Shown here in pieces: positions 15,936 to 25,900 of a DNA stretch of 64,000 nucleotides. The position numbers were made by a program, and so were the translations under genes. Below the pieces are notes generated by a model, which saw only the letters and a list, made by a program, of their open reading frames with translations, made no database searches and had not been told where the DNA came from. The DNA comes from Acidobacteriaceae bacterium (GTDB taxonomy: Bacteria > Acidobacteriota > Terriglobia > Terriglobales > Acidobacteriaceae): the NCBI GenBank assembly GCA_003134655.1, contig PLBY01000045.1:37791-101790 (forward strand). Direction: 5' to 3'. Numbering within the stretch: the first letter of the stretch is position 1; each line of letters begins with the position of its first letter.

Positions 15936-18054
15936 CTATTGTAATGCCGGTTGCGAGACCTGCACAGCGCAGCCACCAGTGCCGCCTGATGTCGCGCAAG
16001 TCTGATTGCTCAGAGTGGTGAAGTATATCTGAGAAGCGCCCGCCAATGTACCCGACCCCACGGTGTTGTCGGCCGCTTGTGCCTCCTGCAACCGGTGCCG
16101 CCGCGGTGGGTACTTTCCCGGCGTTGGTCCATACAAGCGTATCGGTGCCGTCGGAAGTCGTACCGCCAGGGGTCGTATTCCAGATCGGCGGCGTTGAACC
16201 GGAAGTTCCCGGGGTGGTCGAGACCTCGATATTACCGTTGCTGTCGATAATGTGGTCGGTCGGGATGGCGTAATTGTGGGAACTCAGCCAGACAGAGGTA
16301 AGCGCCGAAAGCACGCCTCCATCGATCCAGGTAACTCCGCCATCCGTGGTTGTGCCGCCGGCGGAATTACTCCAACCGGGAGCTGTCGCCCCGGACGTGC
16401 CTGGGGAAATCACCGTTTCGATGGCAAGATTGCTGCTGAGAACCCGCTGACCGACAGCATAAGAAGTGGAAGCCTTCCAGGGTGTGTCTACGAAGTTGAA
16501 AATGCATCCACCACCACCGCAAGTAGTGGCGATCCCCTTGTCTTGGACGCTGACGAAGAGCCGTTCGGAGGGACCGCCCGCGGTGTTCGGGTTGGGAAGG
16601 TCGGTAACGCCAGAGCAGGCAGCGGTAGAAGCGGTCGTTAGGGTGGTGACTGCCACGCTAGCTCCCGGAACCCCGGCCGTAAAGGGAATCTGATATAGGG
16701 TCGGAGACGCGCCGGTATTGCCACAAACGTAGAGGTTCCCGTTAGCGCCGACGGAATTGTAGTATGTACTGTCGAAGGCACCGACGAACAGGGGATTGGG
16801 CGTGCTTCCCGGGTACACCAAGCTATTCCCGACAACCACTTTCGTCCCGGTTGTTACCGCGCCGAATGTGGTGCTGAGTTGGTAGACCGCCGCGCAGGAA
16901 ACACCCCCAGGGCAAGCATTAAGGCCATCGCTGGAGGCGAACGCGTACACAAAGCCGTTCGTCACATCCACGACGGGGCTCCCCAGAAGTCCCGTGCCAA
17001 AGTCGAGCTGGCCAGACCTGACAAAGGCTCCGTTTGAACTGTTGACCCTGTACAAGTAGCCGCTGGCATCGCCAACAAACACGGTGGAAACACCATCGAA
17101 CACGGGGCTTGAGAGCCATGTTGTCGTGTTCAACTGGACGGGGAACCCGCCCGTGATGACCTCCGTCGGCGTTCCCTTAAATACACCTGTAATTTTGTGA
17201 AGCCAGCCGAGCGCTCCGCCTACAAATGCCACATCGCTGTTGTAGTCGTAGAAAGCCCACGAGGTCGTGTCATCCGTTTGGTTGTTCGAGCCGTCCCTCA
17301 GGAGGACCTGCGTCATGCAGGGAGCGATGCAGCCTTGGTACGAACCGGGGGGTGTGACGGCGAGAGTTTCGGGGTTGCTGATGGTGTCGCTTGGAGCGGC
17401 CGCCCACCGCACAATGGTAAGGAGGCCGAATCCGCCGCTGGTTTCGACAAACGCGACCTGCGAGCCGTCCTTGGAGAGAACGGGCGAAGTAAGAATCTGG
17501 CCGCCGGTGTTGTACGCCCAGTACATGGACGGAACCGGACCAAAGCCGCTGCATCCGGAGTATATGTTGTCGTAGGCCACGACGCTGGCCTGTGTCGAAG
17601 ACCCGGCTAAGCCCGTGCTGTAGACGACATAATCTGGCGTTGTCGCGTTGCCACAGTTCGCGATGGTGCTGCTGAAAGAGTACTTGGCGGGATAATTCGC
17701 CGCGCCGGCGGTGGCGCCAGCGCCGAGATCCTCTGCCCAATCTCCCTTGAACTTCTTTCGGTGCCATTTCAGAGCTGGAGGAACAAACGCTCCGGCATCC
17801 ACGCCGGCAGGCAGTGTGAGTGCCTCCTCGCGGCGGTGGATTTGCTGCTGGTAGCGCGGGTCGTGGCTCACGCGGGCGAGTTGTTCGGCCGTACCTGGGC
17901 GGGAGAAGATCACGCGACTGTGAGTCCAGTCGTTGGGCAGCGGGATGCCGTGCTTCGCGGGCCTGGCTGCCTGACCGGTTAACACCCACCCCAGAACCAC
18001 CAATCCAGACAAACTCACACCCAAGCGGAGAAATCGTGCGGCGTTACCGTTCAT
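15936..18054 (-). CDS. Secreted beta-propeller protein, apparent frameshift
   Basis: It starts at ATG 18054 with a signal peptide (RFLRLGVSLSGLVVLGWVLT). The body has PQQ-like propeller strands such as SSPVFDGVSTVFVGDASGYL, then two copies of a roughly 55-residue module beginning WKASTSYAVG and VWLSSHNYAI, like small carbohydrate-binding modules. Near 16080-16092 the protein-like frame changes by one base: the upstream frame loses character after PVAGG, while the neighbouring frame continues with NTVGSGTLAGASQIYFTTLS and stops at 15936. The intact protein would be about 705 residues. The cause may be a mutation, a sequencing error or, less likely, programmed shifting. It lies 23 bp ahead of the RiPP precursor. 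Confidence 0.7.
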
Positions 18055-18588
18055 TGTCCTGACTCCATGGGTCGCGCGAGATGCAAGAGACTTGCGTGCG
18101 GCGCTGAAAAAAATTCCGACGTTAAGTCCGTCCCTAGTTTCGTTGAGCCGCAGTCTGGATGACTCATCTTGATCGCCAGCTGATGTCTGTCCAAACCTCG
18201 CTCGCAACGCCAATGGAAGGTGGACGTAAGCCCCCCACTGGTTGGCTGGAATGGGGGCGATTTTACTCTTTATCGGGAGAGCAAGCAAACAAGGTTTTTC
18301 GTGGCGATGCGAAATCCTGCTACGCGAACTCACAGCGCAGGATGTGGCTGGGAGATTGCCCAGGGCCGTGGGCGGCAGCGTCTGCTCTTGTGTGAAAATC
18401 TGTACACGGTTCGCGATTTCATCCGCTGCCCGTACAATAGAAACAATGGAACCTCTGCCGCCGATGACATCATCCAAGTAGTTCGGCAGAACGATACCCG
18501 GCAGATCATAGCTCGGCAAGTCATGGTTCGGCAGATCATAATTCGGCAGATCAGGTTTCCAAACTCTTATGGAGGCTAGTGAATCAGA
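18055..18588. other. 534-bp divergent intergenic region
   Basis: This gap lies between the beta-propeller gene (minus) and the glucan phosphorylase gene (plus). It contains a hairpin with CCCCCA/TGGGGG arms (18232-18237 and 18252-18257), a TACAAT that could be a -10 box on the plus strand near 18433, and the 15-bp repeat array at 18482-18555. Open frames through it give no recognisable protein. Confidence 0.6.
18482..18555 (-). repeat. 15-bp tandem repeat array
   Basis: Five contiguous 15-nt units typified by TTCGGCAGATCATAA occur just upstream of the phosphorylase gene. Read on the minus strand, the units show ATCTGCCG, close to the ATCAGCCG core of the array at 11646-11720 on the plus strand. 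In one minus frame they encode DLPNY-like pentads, but that frame has no gene character. Confidence 0.85.
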
Positions 18589-21279
18589 TTGGAAGCACAC
18601 GAGAACGTAGCTGAGGAGATGGAACAAGGCGTGCAATCGAGCAAAGTCAGGAACGTACTCAGCCTGGAAGAGATTGCGGATCTCGCGGCGGAAAGCGGGC
18701 AGTCTGCGGTAACGCTGATGAACGTTGTTGCCCTGATCGCCAAGAGATTTCGGACCGATGTATGTTCGGCGTACTTGCTGGAACCGGACCGCGCCAACCT
18801 GGTATTGGCGGCGACGGTAGGACTTCGCCGGGAGTGCATCGGCAGTCTGCGGATGGCGGTGCACGAGGGCCTCACCGGTCTGGTGGCGGAACTGGTGCGG
18901 CCGGTTGCGGTTGAACAGGTGAAGAACCATCCCCGGTTTAAGTATTTTCGGGATGCCGGCGAGGATGCCTACCAATCATTTCTTGGGGTTCCGCTGATCG
19001 ATCGCGGCGTCTTACAAGGTGTACTGGTCGTGCAGACGATCGAGGCCCGCGTTTTCAGCGAAGACGAGATTCGGATGTTGACGGAAGCTGCTACTCAGGT
19101 GGCTCCGGTCGTGAGCGAAGCTCGTACGCTCGATCGTTTCATCGCTCCGCTGCAGGAGCGGCTGTGGGCTCTGGCGCGCAATTTGTGGTGGAGCTGGGAC
19201 CACAATTCGTCCAGCCTGTTTCTCGATCTGGATCCGGCGCGTTGGAACGAACTGAACCACAACCCCGTCGCGCTGCTGAGTGAACTTCCTCTCGCCAAAC
19301 TGGAAACCCGCGCGGCGGAACTGATGCTGCATAGCCGGGTGAATTATGCCTATCGCCGCATGCTGGAGTATCTGGAAGCGGACCGCACCTGGGGAACAAG
19401 GCACGCTGGTGTGCTGCGGCCTCACCCGGTGGCGTATTTTTCGGCTGAGTTTGGAGTGCACGAGTCGCTGCCGGTGTATTCGGGTGGCTTGGGGGTGCTG
19501 GCGGGAGATCACATCAAGAGCGCGTCCGATCTGGACATTCCTCTGGTGGGCATAGGCTTGTTCTATGGCCAGGGATACTTCCGGCAGAGGCTCGATGGTA
19601 ACGGATGGCAGCGGGAAGAATATCTCAAGACCGACGTCAATCAGATGGCGATGGAGGTGGCGATCGGGAAAGATGGCAGGCCGGTCGTGGTGGAAATCGA
19701 GACGCGCAGTGGCCGGATTCGGGCCAAAGTGTGGCGCGTGGATGTGGGACGTCGCGACCTGCTGCTGCTGGATTCCGACGTGGAAGGAAATGCTCCTGAG
19801 GACCGCGAACTGACGTCGCGGCTGTACGGCGGAGATCTGCGCATCCGGATTCGTCAGGAATTGCTGCTGGGCGTGGGCGGACTGCGCGCGCTCAAAGCTC
19901 TGGGGATCTCTCCCGGAGTTCTTCACCTGAACGAAGGCCACAGCGCCTTTGCGGTGCTGGAAGCGATTCGCATGCGGATGGAGGAGGAAGGGCTCGCGTT
20001 TGATGCGGCGGTTCCGCGAATTTCCCGCGAGGTGGTGTTCACCACACATACTCCAGTGCCTGCCGGGCACGACCGTTTCGATGCCGGGCTGGTCGAGGAG
20101 CACATTGGGCCTCTTCGCGAAGCACTGGGGCTGTCCAAGGAGAGTCTGATGGGACTCGGTCGTGAGAATCCCAACAATACTGACGAACTATTTTGCATGA
20201 CGGTGCTGGCACTGCGGCTTTCGCGCCGCGCCAATGCGGTTTCGGCGCTGCATGCCGAAGTGTCGCGCGCGATGTGGACTGGGTTGTTCCGCGACAAGTT
20301 GGAAGACGACGTTCCCATCGGACACATTACGAACGGAGTGCACGTTCCCTCATGGCTGGCGCCGCAGATGTTCCGCCTTTACGATCGTCATCTGGGCACC
20401 GACTGGCATCAGCGCAGCAGCGAGGCCAAGATCTGGCTGGGAATTGAGAATGTAGACGACGGCGAGCTTTGGGAAACACACCTCAACCTGAAATCGCAAC
20501 TCATCGAGTTTGTGCGCCGGCGGGCGGTTGAACAGGCGAAGCGCCGCACGGAATCTCGAGAGGAATTGCAACGTCTCGAGCGCGTGCTGAGTCCGGACGC
20601 TCTTACCATCGGATTTGCCCGCCGGTTCGCCACGTACAAGCGCGCGAATCTGATCTTGACTGATATCGAGCGGTTGGCCTCCATGGTCAATGATCCGAAC
20701 CGTCCGGTGCAGTTCGTGTTTGCCGGCAAGGCGCATCCGCTCGACGAGCCGGGCAAGCGAGTGCTGCAGCAAATTGCCGAGTTGATGCGGGATCCGAAGT
20801 TCCGCGACAAGTTCGTTTTTGTCGAGGACTACGACATCAACGTGGGCCGCCGTTTCGTGCAAGGCGTCGATGTCTGGCTCAATAATCCGCGGCGTCCTCT
20901 GGAAGCCTCGGGCACGAGCGGTCAGAAAGTGGTGCTGAACGGAGGACTGAACCTTTCCGTCCTCGACGGCTGGTGGGCGGAAGCTTATGACGGAATGAAT
21001 GGCTTCTCCATCGGAACCGGCAGGACTCACTCCAATATGAGCGTTCACGATGCCCGCGACGGGGAAGACTTGATGCGGACGCTGCGCGAAGAGGTGATTC
21101 CACTGTATTACCAGCGGGATCGCGATGGTCTTCCGCGGGGCTGGATCAAACGCATGAAGCGGACGATCCGGACGCTAGGCTGGCGCTTCAACGCCGATCG
21201 CATGGTGATGGATTACACGTTGAAGTGTTACGTTCCGGCGGCGGGTGGAACTTCGAGCGACATGAGGGCGGGTTCGTAG
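18589..21279 (+). CDS. Alpha-glucan phosphorylase with N-terminal GAF domain
   Basis: This 896-residue protein begins with a GAF-type domain at about residues 25-175 (VVALIAKRFRTDVCSAYLLE, HEGLTGLVAE, FLGVPLIDRG). That is followed by a GT35 glucan phosphorylase of the shorter bacterial alpha-glucan type: NLWWSWDH, YFSAEFGVHESLPVYSGGLG, HLNEGHSAF and the PLP-lysine region SGTSGQKVVLNG. The enzyme releases glucose-1-phosphate from glycogen or maltodextrin. The GAF fusion is uncommon and suggests allosteric control by a small ligand. The start is TTG 18589 (GGAGG 13 nt upstream) or ATG 18619. No other glycogen gene is adjacent. Confidence 0.93.
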   Translation: MEAHENVAEEMEQGVQSSKVRNVLSLEEIADLAAESGQSAVTLMNVVALIAKRFRTDVCSAYLLEPDRANLVLAATVGLRRECIGSLRMAVHEGLTGLVAELVRPVAVEQVKNHPRFKYFRDAGEDAYQSFLGVPLIDRGVLQGVLVVQTIEARVFSEDEIRMLTEAATQVAPVVSEARTLDRFIAPLQERLWALARNLWWSWDHNSSSLFLDLDPARWNELNHNPVALLSELPLAKLETRAAELMLHSRVNYAYRRMLEYLEADRTWGTRHAGVLRPHPVAYFSAEFGVHESLPVYSGGLGVLAGDHIKSASDLDIPLVGIGLFYGQGYFRQRLDGNGWQREEYLKTDVNQMAMEVAIGKDGRPVVVEIETRSGRIRAKVWRVDVGRRDLLLLDSDVEGNAPEDRELTSRLYGGDLRIRIRQELLLGVGGLRALKALGISPGVLHLNEGHSAFAVLEAIRMRMEEEGLAFDAAVPRISREVVFTTHTPVPAGHDRFDAGLVEEHIGPLREALGLSKESLMGLGRENPNNTDELFCMTVLALRLSRRANAVSALHAEVSRAMWTGLFRDKLEDDVPIGHITNGVHVPSWLAPQMFRLYDRHLGTDWHQRSSEAKIWLGIENVDDGELWETHLNLKSQLIEFVRRRAVEQAKRRTESREELQRLERVLSPDALTIGFARRFATYKRANLILTDIERLASMVNDPNRPVQFVFAGKAHPLDEPGKRVLQQIAELMRDPKFRDKFVFVEDYDINVGRRFVQGVDVWLNNPRRPLEASGTSGQKVVLNGGLNLSVLDGWWAEAYDGMNGFSIGTGRTHSNMSVHDARDGEDLMRTLREEVIPLYYQRDRDGLPRGWIKRMKRTIRTLGWRFNADRMVMDYTLKCYVPAAGGTSSDMRAGS

Positions 21280-21327
21280 AGCCTGCCCTCGAAACCGCTG
21301 CTTGTTGCAGGGAATTGCATTTGACCT

Positions 21328-21530
21328 ATGCAGCGACGAACCTTCATCAAATCTCGGCGATTGCCGGCGGCGCAGCGGCCGTGCCGACGGCGTTGTGGCT
21401 GAGTTCGAGGTGGAGCGCGGCCGAAGCGGCGACTGACTCGAGCCCGATCGTATTCAATCAACTGGGATATCTTCCCAACGCGACGAAGCTTTTCACGCTG
21501 CGCGAAGCGGTAACGTCCGCATATCGCGAG
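21328..21530 (+). pseudogene. Remnant of Tat-exported protein with cellulase-type Ig domain
   Basis: ATG 21328 opens with MQRRTFIKS, a twin-arginine signal start. One base later the frame must change to continue with AIAGGAAAVPTALWL and then PIVFNQLGYLPNATKLFTL, which matches the start of the N-terminal Ig-like domain of GH9-type cellulases. Protein character ends soon after, near 21530. The gene is therefore frameshifted and truncated. It lies behind the phosphorylase gene and faces the LacI gene. Confidence 0.6.
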
Positions 21531-21557
21531 ATTATGCCAGATCGGATCAGCGTCCTC

Positions 21558-21728
21558 TTAATACTCCAGGCAGGCAGGATTGCCGTCGTTCCGCATCGGC
21601 ACGTGCGTGCGGTTCGACCCCAGAACGGTCGGACAATCGACGAGTTTCAGATTCGGCGCAGCGGTCGCTGGGAAACTCACGACCAAGAACAATTCCGGCC
21701 GTGCCCTTACGGAATGCTCGGGAAATCA
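21558..21728 (-). pseudogene. Possible C-terminal gene fragment
   Basis: A minus-strand frame beginning inside the end of the LacI gene reads RPELFLVVSFPATAAPNL and later GSNRTHVPMRNDGNPACLEY before TAA at 21558. The composition is protein-like but no start codon or upstream domain is present and the family is not recognised. It may be the tail of a gene lost when the region was rearranged. Confidence 0.3.
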
Positions 21729-22792
21729 ATGGGCGCGGCGGTGGACTCCCTCACAATCAATTCCGGCTTGACCTTACGGTGCACGGGGCTGACCGTCGAG
21801 TTCTTGCGATGGGCACGAATGGCCTCGATCAGAATTTCCGCTCCCATCGCAGCCAGACGTTCCATGTGCTCGCGCACGCTGGTCAGGGCGGGATTGTAGA
21901 AGGCAGCGGCGGGAATATCGTCGAACCCGATCACCGAGCAGTCTGCGGGTACCTTCAGGCCGGCGCTGATTAGCGCTCGGATAGCGCCGAAGGCCGTCAT
22001 GTCATCGAAGGCCACCAGCGCTGTGAAGGGAAGCTTCAGGTTCAGCAGCTCCTTGGTACATTCGTAACCCCCTTCATAGCTCGAGAAAGGATCACTCAAT
22101 GTCACAACCAGCCGGGGATCCAGTTCCAATCGGGCTGAGGCAGCGAAGGAGCAAATTCCATCCCATTGGTGTTGGCTATCGACAATCATCTTGGGCCCGC
22201 GGATAAAAGCAATCCTTCGGTGGCCCATCCGATAGAGGTACTCGAGGGCCTGCTGGGTGCCGGCTTCGTTGTCGGTGGCGACCCAGCTCAAGGCGTCGGT
22301 CTCAGGCTCCCGGCCCAAAATGACAGATGGGATCTTCCGGCTTTCCAAGGCGCTTAGAAGCTCCGTCTCGAAAGAGAGCGAGTTGGCGAGAATGATGAGC
22401 CCTTCGACGCGCCGTGCCAACAGAACATTCAGGTATTTCTTGAAGAGCGAGCGGTTGTTTTGGATATCCACCAGAAACGGAAGATAGCTCGATCGCGAAA
22501 AGCTGTTTTCGATCCCGCGCAGAATCTGAGCGCAGTACGGATCAGCAATATCTGGCACCATCACGCCGATGGTATGGCTGCGATGGCTCCGAAGAGCCTG
22601 CGCGAAAGGATTGGGGTGGTAGCCCAGTCCTTCCGCAACGTGGATGATGCGCTTCTTGGTTGATTCCGGGATATACGTTGCCAAGGGAGCGTGGTTTAAC
22701 ACCATGGACACGGTGGTTGCCGAAAGCCCGCATTCCTTTGCGACGTCCCGAATGGTGACCACAGCACTTGTCTTCGCTTTGGATCGCGTCAC
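21707..22792 (-). CDS. LacI-family transcriptional regulator
   Basis: This 361-residue protein has the N-terminal helix-turn-helix VTIRDVAKECGLSATTVSMV, the hinge region PNPFAQALRSHRSHTIGVMV and a sugar-binding effector domain ending with VIGFDDIPAAAFYNPALTSV. The start is GTG 22792, with AAGGA nine bases ahead. It lies 125 bp behind the TonB receptor gene on the same strand. The LacI-type palindromes in the divergent promoter at 26453-26590 are its probable targets. The effector is unknown. It resembles the regulator at 9272 in layout and end motifs, so the two are paralogues. Confidence 0.95.
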   Translation of the reverse strand: MTRSKAKTSAVVTIRDVAKECGLSATTVSMVLNHAPLATYIPESTKKRIIHVAEGLGYHPNPFAQALRSHRSHTIGVMVPDIADPYCAQILRGIENSFSRSSYLPFLVDIQNNRSLFKKYLNVLLARRVEGLIILANSLSFETELLSALESRKIPSVILGREPETDALSWVATDNEAGTQQALEYLYRMGHRRIAFIRGPKMIVDSQHQWDGICSFAASARLELDPRLVVTLSDPFSSYEGGYECTKELLNLKLPFTALVAFDDMTAFGAIRALISAGLKVPADCSVIGFDDIPAAAFYNPALTSVREHMERLAAMGAEILIEAIRAHRKNSTVSPVHRKVKPELIVRESTAAPIDFPSIP

Positions 22793-22873
22793 CCTATCAT
22801 CCTTCTGAACCCCATCTACCGATCCATGCTGCTATCCCGGACGAAACAGATTCCGTTTACGGACGATTCTCTT

Positions 22874-22905
22874 CATCATAACCGCGTCGGGTGGCGGTTA
22901 TGATG
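22874..22905 (-). terminator. Strong hairpin after TonB-receptor gene
   Basis: A perfect 12-bp stem (CATCATAACCGC at 22874-22885, complement at 22894-22905) with an 8-nt loop lies 13 bp past the stop of the receptor gene. No T-run follows on the minus strand, so it is a candidate terminator or 3' processing/stability hairpin that separates the receptor from the LacI gene. Confidence 0.5.
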
Positions 22906-22917
22906 CACGCTCTGAAT

Positions 22918-25900
22918 CTAAAAAGTGTACTTCAACGCGAACTCGATCTGGCGATTGTCCGTTGCCGTGTTCGTGATCGCGGCCCCTCCCTGCACATCGA
23001 CATAGACCGACGTGCCTCCTCCGGGCAACCCGAAATTCGGATGGTTGAAGAGATTGAAGAACTCCGAGCGGAACTCGATCTGTTGCGATTCTCGAATCTT
23101 GAAGTTCTTCTGCAGAACCAGATCGAAGTTAACCAGCTTGGGGCCGCGAATGTCTCCGATCTTGGCGTTGCCAAAACTGTGCGCGGATTGCTGCCCCGCA
23201 GCCAGCCCAGGTGCGACGAATGCCGCCTGGTTCACCCAGCAATCCAGAGTCTGATGTCCGGGTTTGGAGCAGGCATAGTCGGTACCCTGCGACGCGGTAT
23301 TGAACGAAAAATCGTAGGGATTGGCAATCTGGTCTGGACGATAGCTGAAGCTGCCTGTGTTACTCAGGTCGGTCGACATGACGGCGTTGGCCGCCTCGCC
23401 AGTTTGCGCGGAAGTGATGCCCGCAACCTGCCATCCCCCGAAGAATGCGTCAAGGACTCCGTGTGCGTCTCCCATAAATTGGCGCCCGTGGCCGACGGGA
23501 ATCTCGTACAGGTAGCTCACTGACAATCGGTGCCGCAAGTCTGGAGCCACGGGTCCGTGCTCGAGATTTGGAAAGTACGAATTCTGCACATACCCGCCTA
23601 CGTTGCCATCCGCATTGCCCAGGTTCTTGGCAAATGTGTAGGCGACCAGCACGTTGAACCCGCGCGAAAAACGTTTGTTCAGCGATGCCTGGAACGCACT
23701 GTAGAAAGACTGGAACTGCGGATAGTCGAGCGGCAACACCTGGGTCATGTTCGGTTGCTGTGCGTAGTAGCGCCGTCCGAAGTTCGGAATGCAATTCGTT
23801 GGATCAGAGCCGCAAAAGTTTGTGTCCAGAATCTGCGGTGCCTGATTCAGGTCGCTGGCCTCGTGATTCCACAGGTCGTAAGAGCGGGTGCCGACATAGC
23901 CAATCTGGGCGACCCAGTTTTCCGTGAACTGATGCTGCACGCTCAGGTTCCATTCCAGAATCCGGGGAATCTTCCGTATCGGTCCCGTCGTCTTGACCGG
24001 GCCACTGATGCTGGTGGCGCTGCCCACGGGCACTGTACTGGGGAATCCGCTGGAGACCAGTTGTCCCACGGACGGCTTGGCGCTGGCGTTAAAGTTCGCA
24101 GCATAAAAACTGAGTTGCGGAGGATTGAGGCCAAGGTCGTCAAAAATGTTCGCTTCCGAGGAATAGAACATCCCAAATGCGCTGCGGACAACCGTGTTTT
24201 TCATCGCCGACCACGAAAATCCAACGCGCGGACCCCAATCTCTCTTGTCAAACTGCACACCGGCATGGGAGACCGCGCCCGGCCCGTAGGAAGTATTCAC
24301 GATGACGCGGTTGAGATCGAAGTTCCCGACTCGACCATTGGCCGGAGAGGTAAGTTCGTAACGCAGTCCAAGGTTGACGGTCAGATTACGGCTGACGTGG
24401 AAATCATCCTGAAAGAACTCGGCCAGATCCCAATAGCGAGTGGGATAGAGGCCGCCGAGAAAATCCTGCTCGTTGGAGATCGGCGCACCGAACAGAAGGT
24501 CGGCTAGGGCATTACCCCCGTCGGCAGTAGTCAAATCGTTCGTGTATCCACCACCGAACACGAACCACCCGCGCGGACTGGAGAGCTGAAAGAAATTTCG
24601 CTGTTGACGCCGAAAGTCGACACCAAACTTCAGCGAATGCTTGCCTTTGATCCAGGTGAGCGTATCCGCAACCTGGAAAATATTCTCGAACACATGCTCT
24701 GGAAGCCACTGCGAATCGCCTAAAGAGGTGAAACCGGCGACATCGATGTTCGTGAGACCGGACGAATTTGGGTACCCGGGACGGTTTACGTTGGGAATGC
24801 CCAGTTGAGTACCCAAGTCTTTGCCGAAATTGAAGGGCAAGGCATTGACGGCATAGCGGAAATAACCGCCGTGCAAATCGTTCAGAAAGCGCTCGGAGAA
24901 CGTATGGGTAAACCCGATCCCGAGGTGTTGAGCGCGGGACTTGCTATTACTCGGGCAACAATCCGATCCACCCCACAGCGGCCCGAGCGGCCCTGGTTGC
25001 TGGCTGCGCACATCGCCGAAGCTGTAGGAGGCGAAGATCTGGTCCTGCTCGCGGAAGCGGTGATCGACGCGGACATCGAAAGAATCCTGATCGTTCACCT
25101 GGTTTTGATTAGCCAGATAGTTGTTCGTGAGTGAAGTTGGGTCGGTGGGCTGGGGATAGAAATTCGCGATGTTCGAGCCGACTTGATTGATTCTCGATGG
25201 GTCAAACACATTTGGTTGGCCGTTGTAGATTACAGACTTACGCAAGAGAACGGTCGTGCCGTCATTGCACGTATAAGGCCCAATGGTGGTTGTATTGGGA
25301 TTCCAGCCAGTTGTGTAGGGGTCGAAGATCGCTCCTGTATCGAAGGAGGGCCCGGACCCATCGTCGCACGGCGTGAATGTGTTTCCCGTTAGCCGATCGC
25401 TGAAATCTCCGGTTCGTTCTGCAGCGGTCGGAACGGTCGATAAGAACGGATTGCTCGCCCGCAAGCGTGATCCCTGATAATCGCCGAACAAGAAGGTCTT
25501 GTTCTTCCGGATGGGCCCGCCCAGGAAGGCTCCAAACTGGTTTCGCTTAAACGGCTGCTGGCCCTGGTTGAAGTAGTTGACCGCGTCCAGCTTGTCGTTG
25601 CGGATGAACTCGTAGACACCGCCGTGAATCCGGTTTGTGCCCGACTTCAGCACGACGTTCACGGCCGCGCCGCCGCGGCCAAACTCCGCGCTCATGGAGT
25701 TCTCTTCGGTCTTGAACTCCTGGATGGCATCCGGCGGCGGCAGCACAACGACCCCACCCAGGCCGAACTCATTGTTGTCGACACCATTCAGGAGGAAGTT
25801 ATTGTTCGAGACTCGCAGCCCATTCACGGAGATCGCTTCATTGGCCCGTTCGTTCTCGAAAACACCACCGCTGACGTTGGTTCCGGTTTGACCGCCATTC

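Noticed and set aside
18330..18539. Minus-strand frame with pentad repeats resembling a pentapeptide-repeat protein
   Set aside because: The pentads are a direct result of the 15-bp DNA repeat; the rest of the frame has no protein-like features and no ribosome site.
15748..18975. A single 1075-codon minus-strand frame
   Set aside because: Its first ~300 codons are non-coding in character and the part after 16090 loses protein character; the real units are the propeller gene (in two frames) and a separate precursor gene.
21225..21899. Plus-strand frame of 224 codons
   Set aside because: Only a short middle part is protein-like, belonging to the frameshifted remnant; its end is antisense to the LacI gene.
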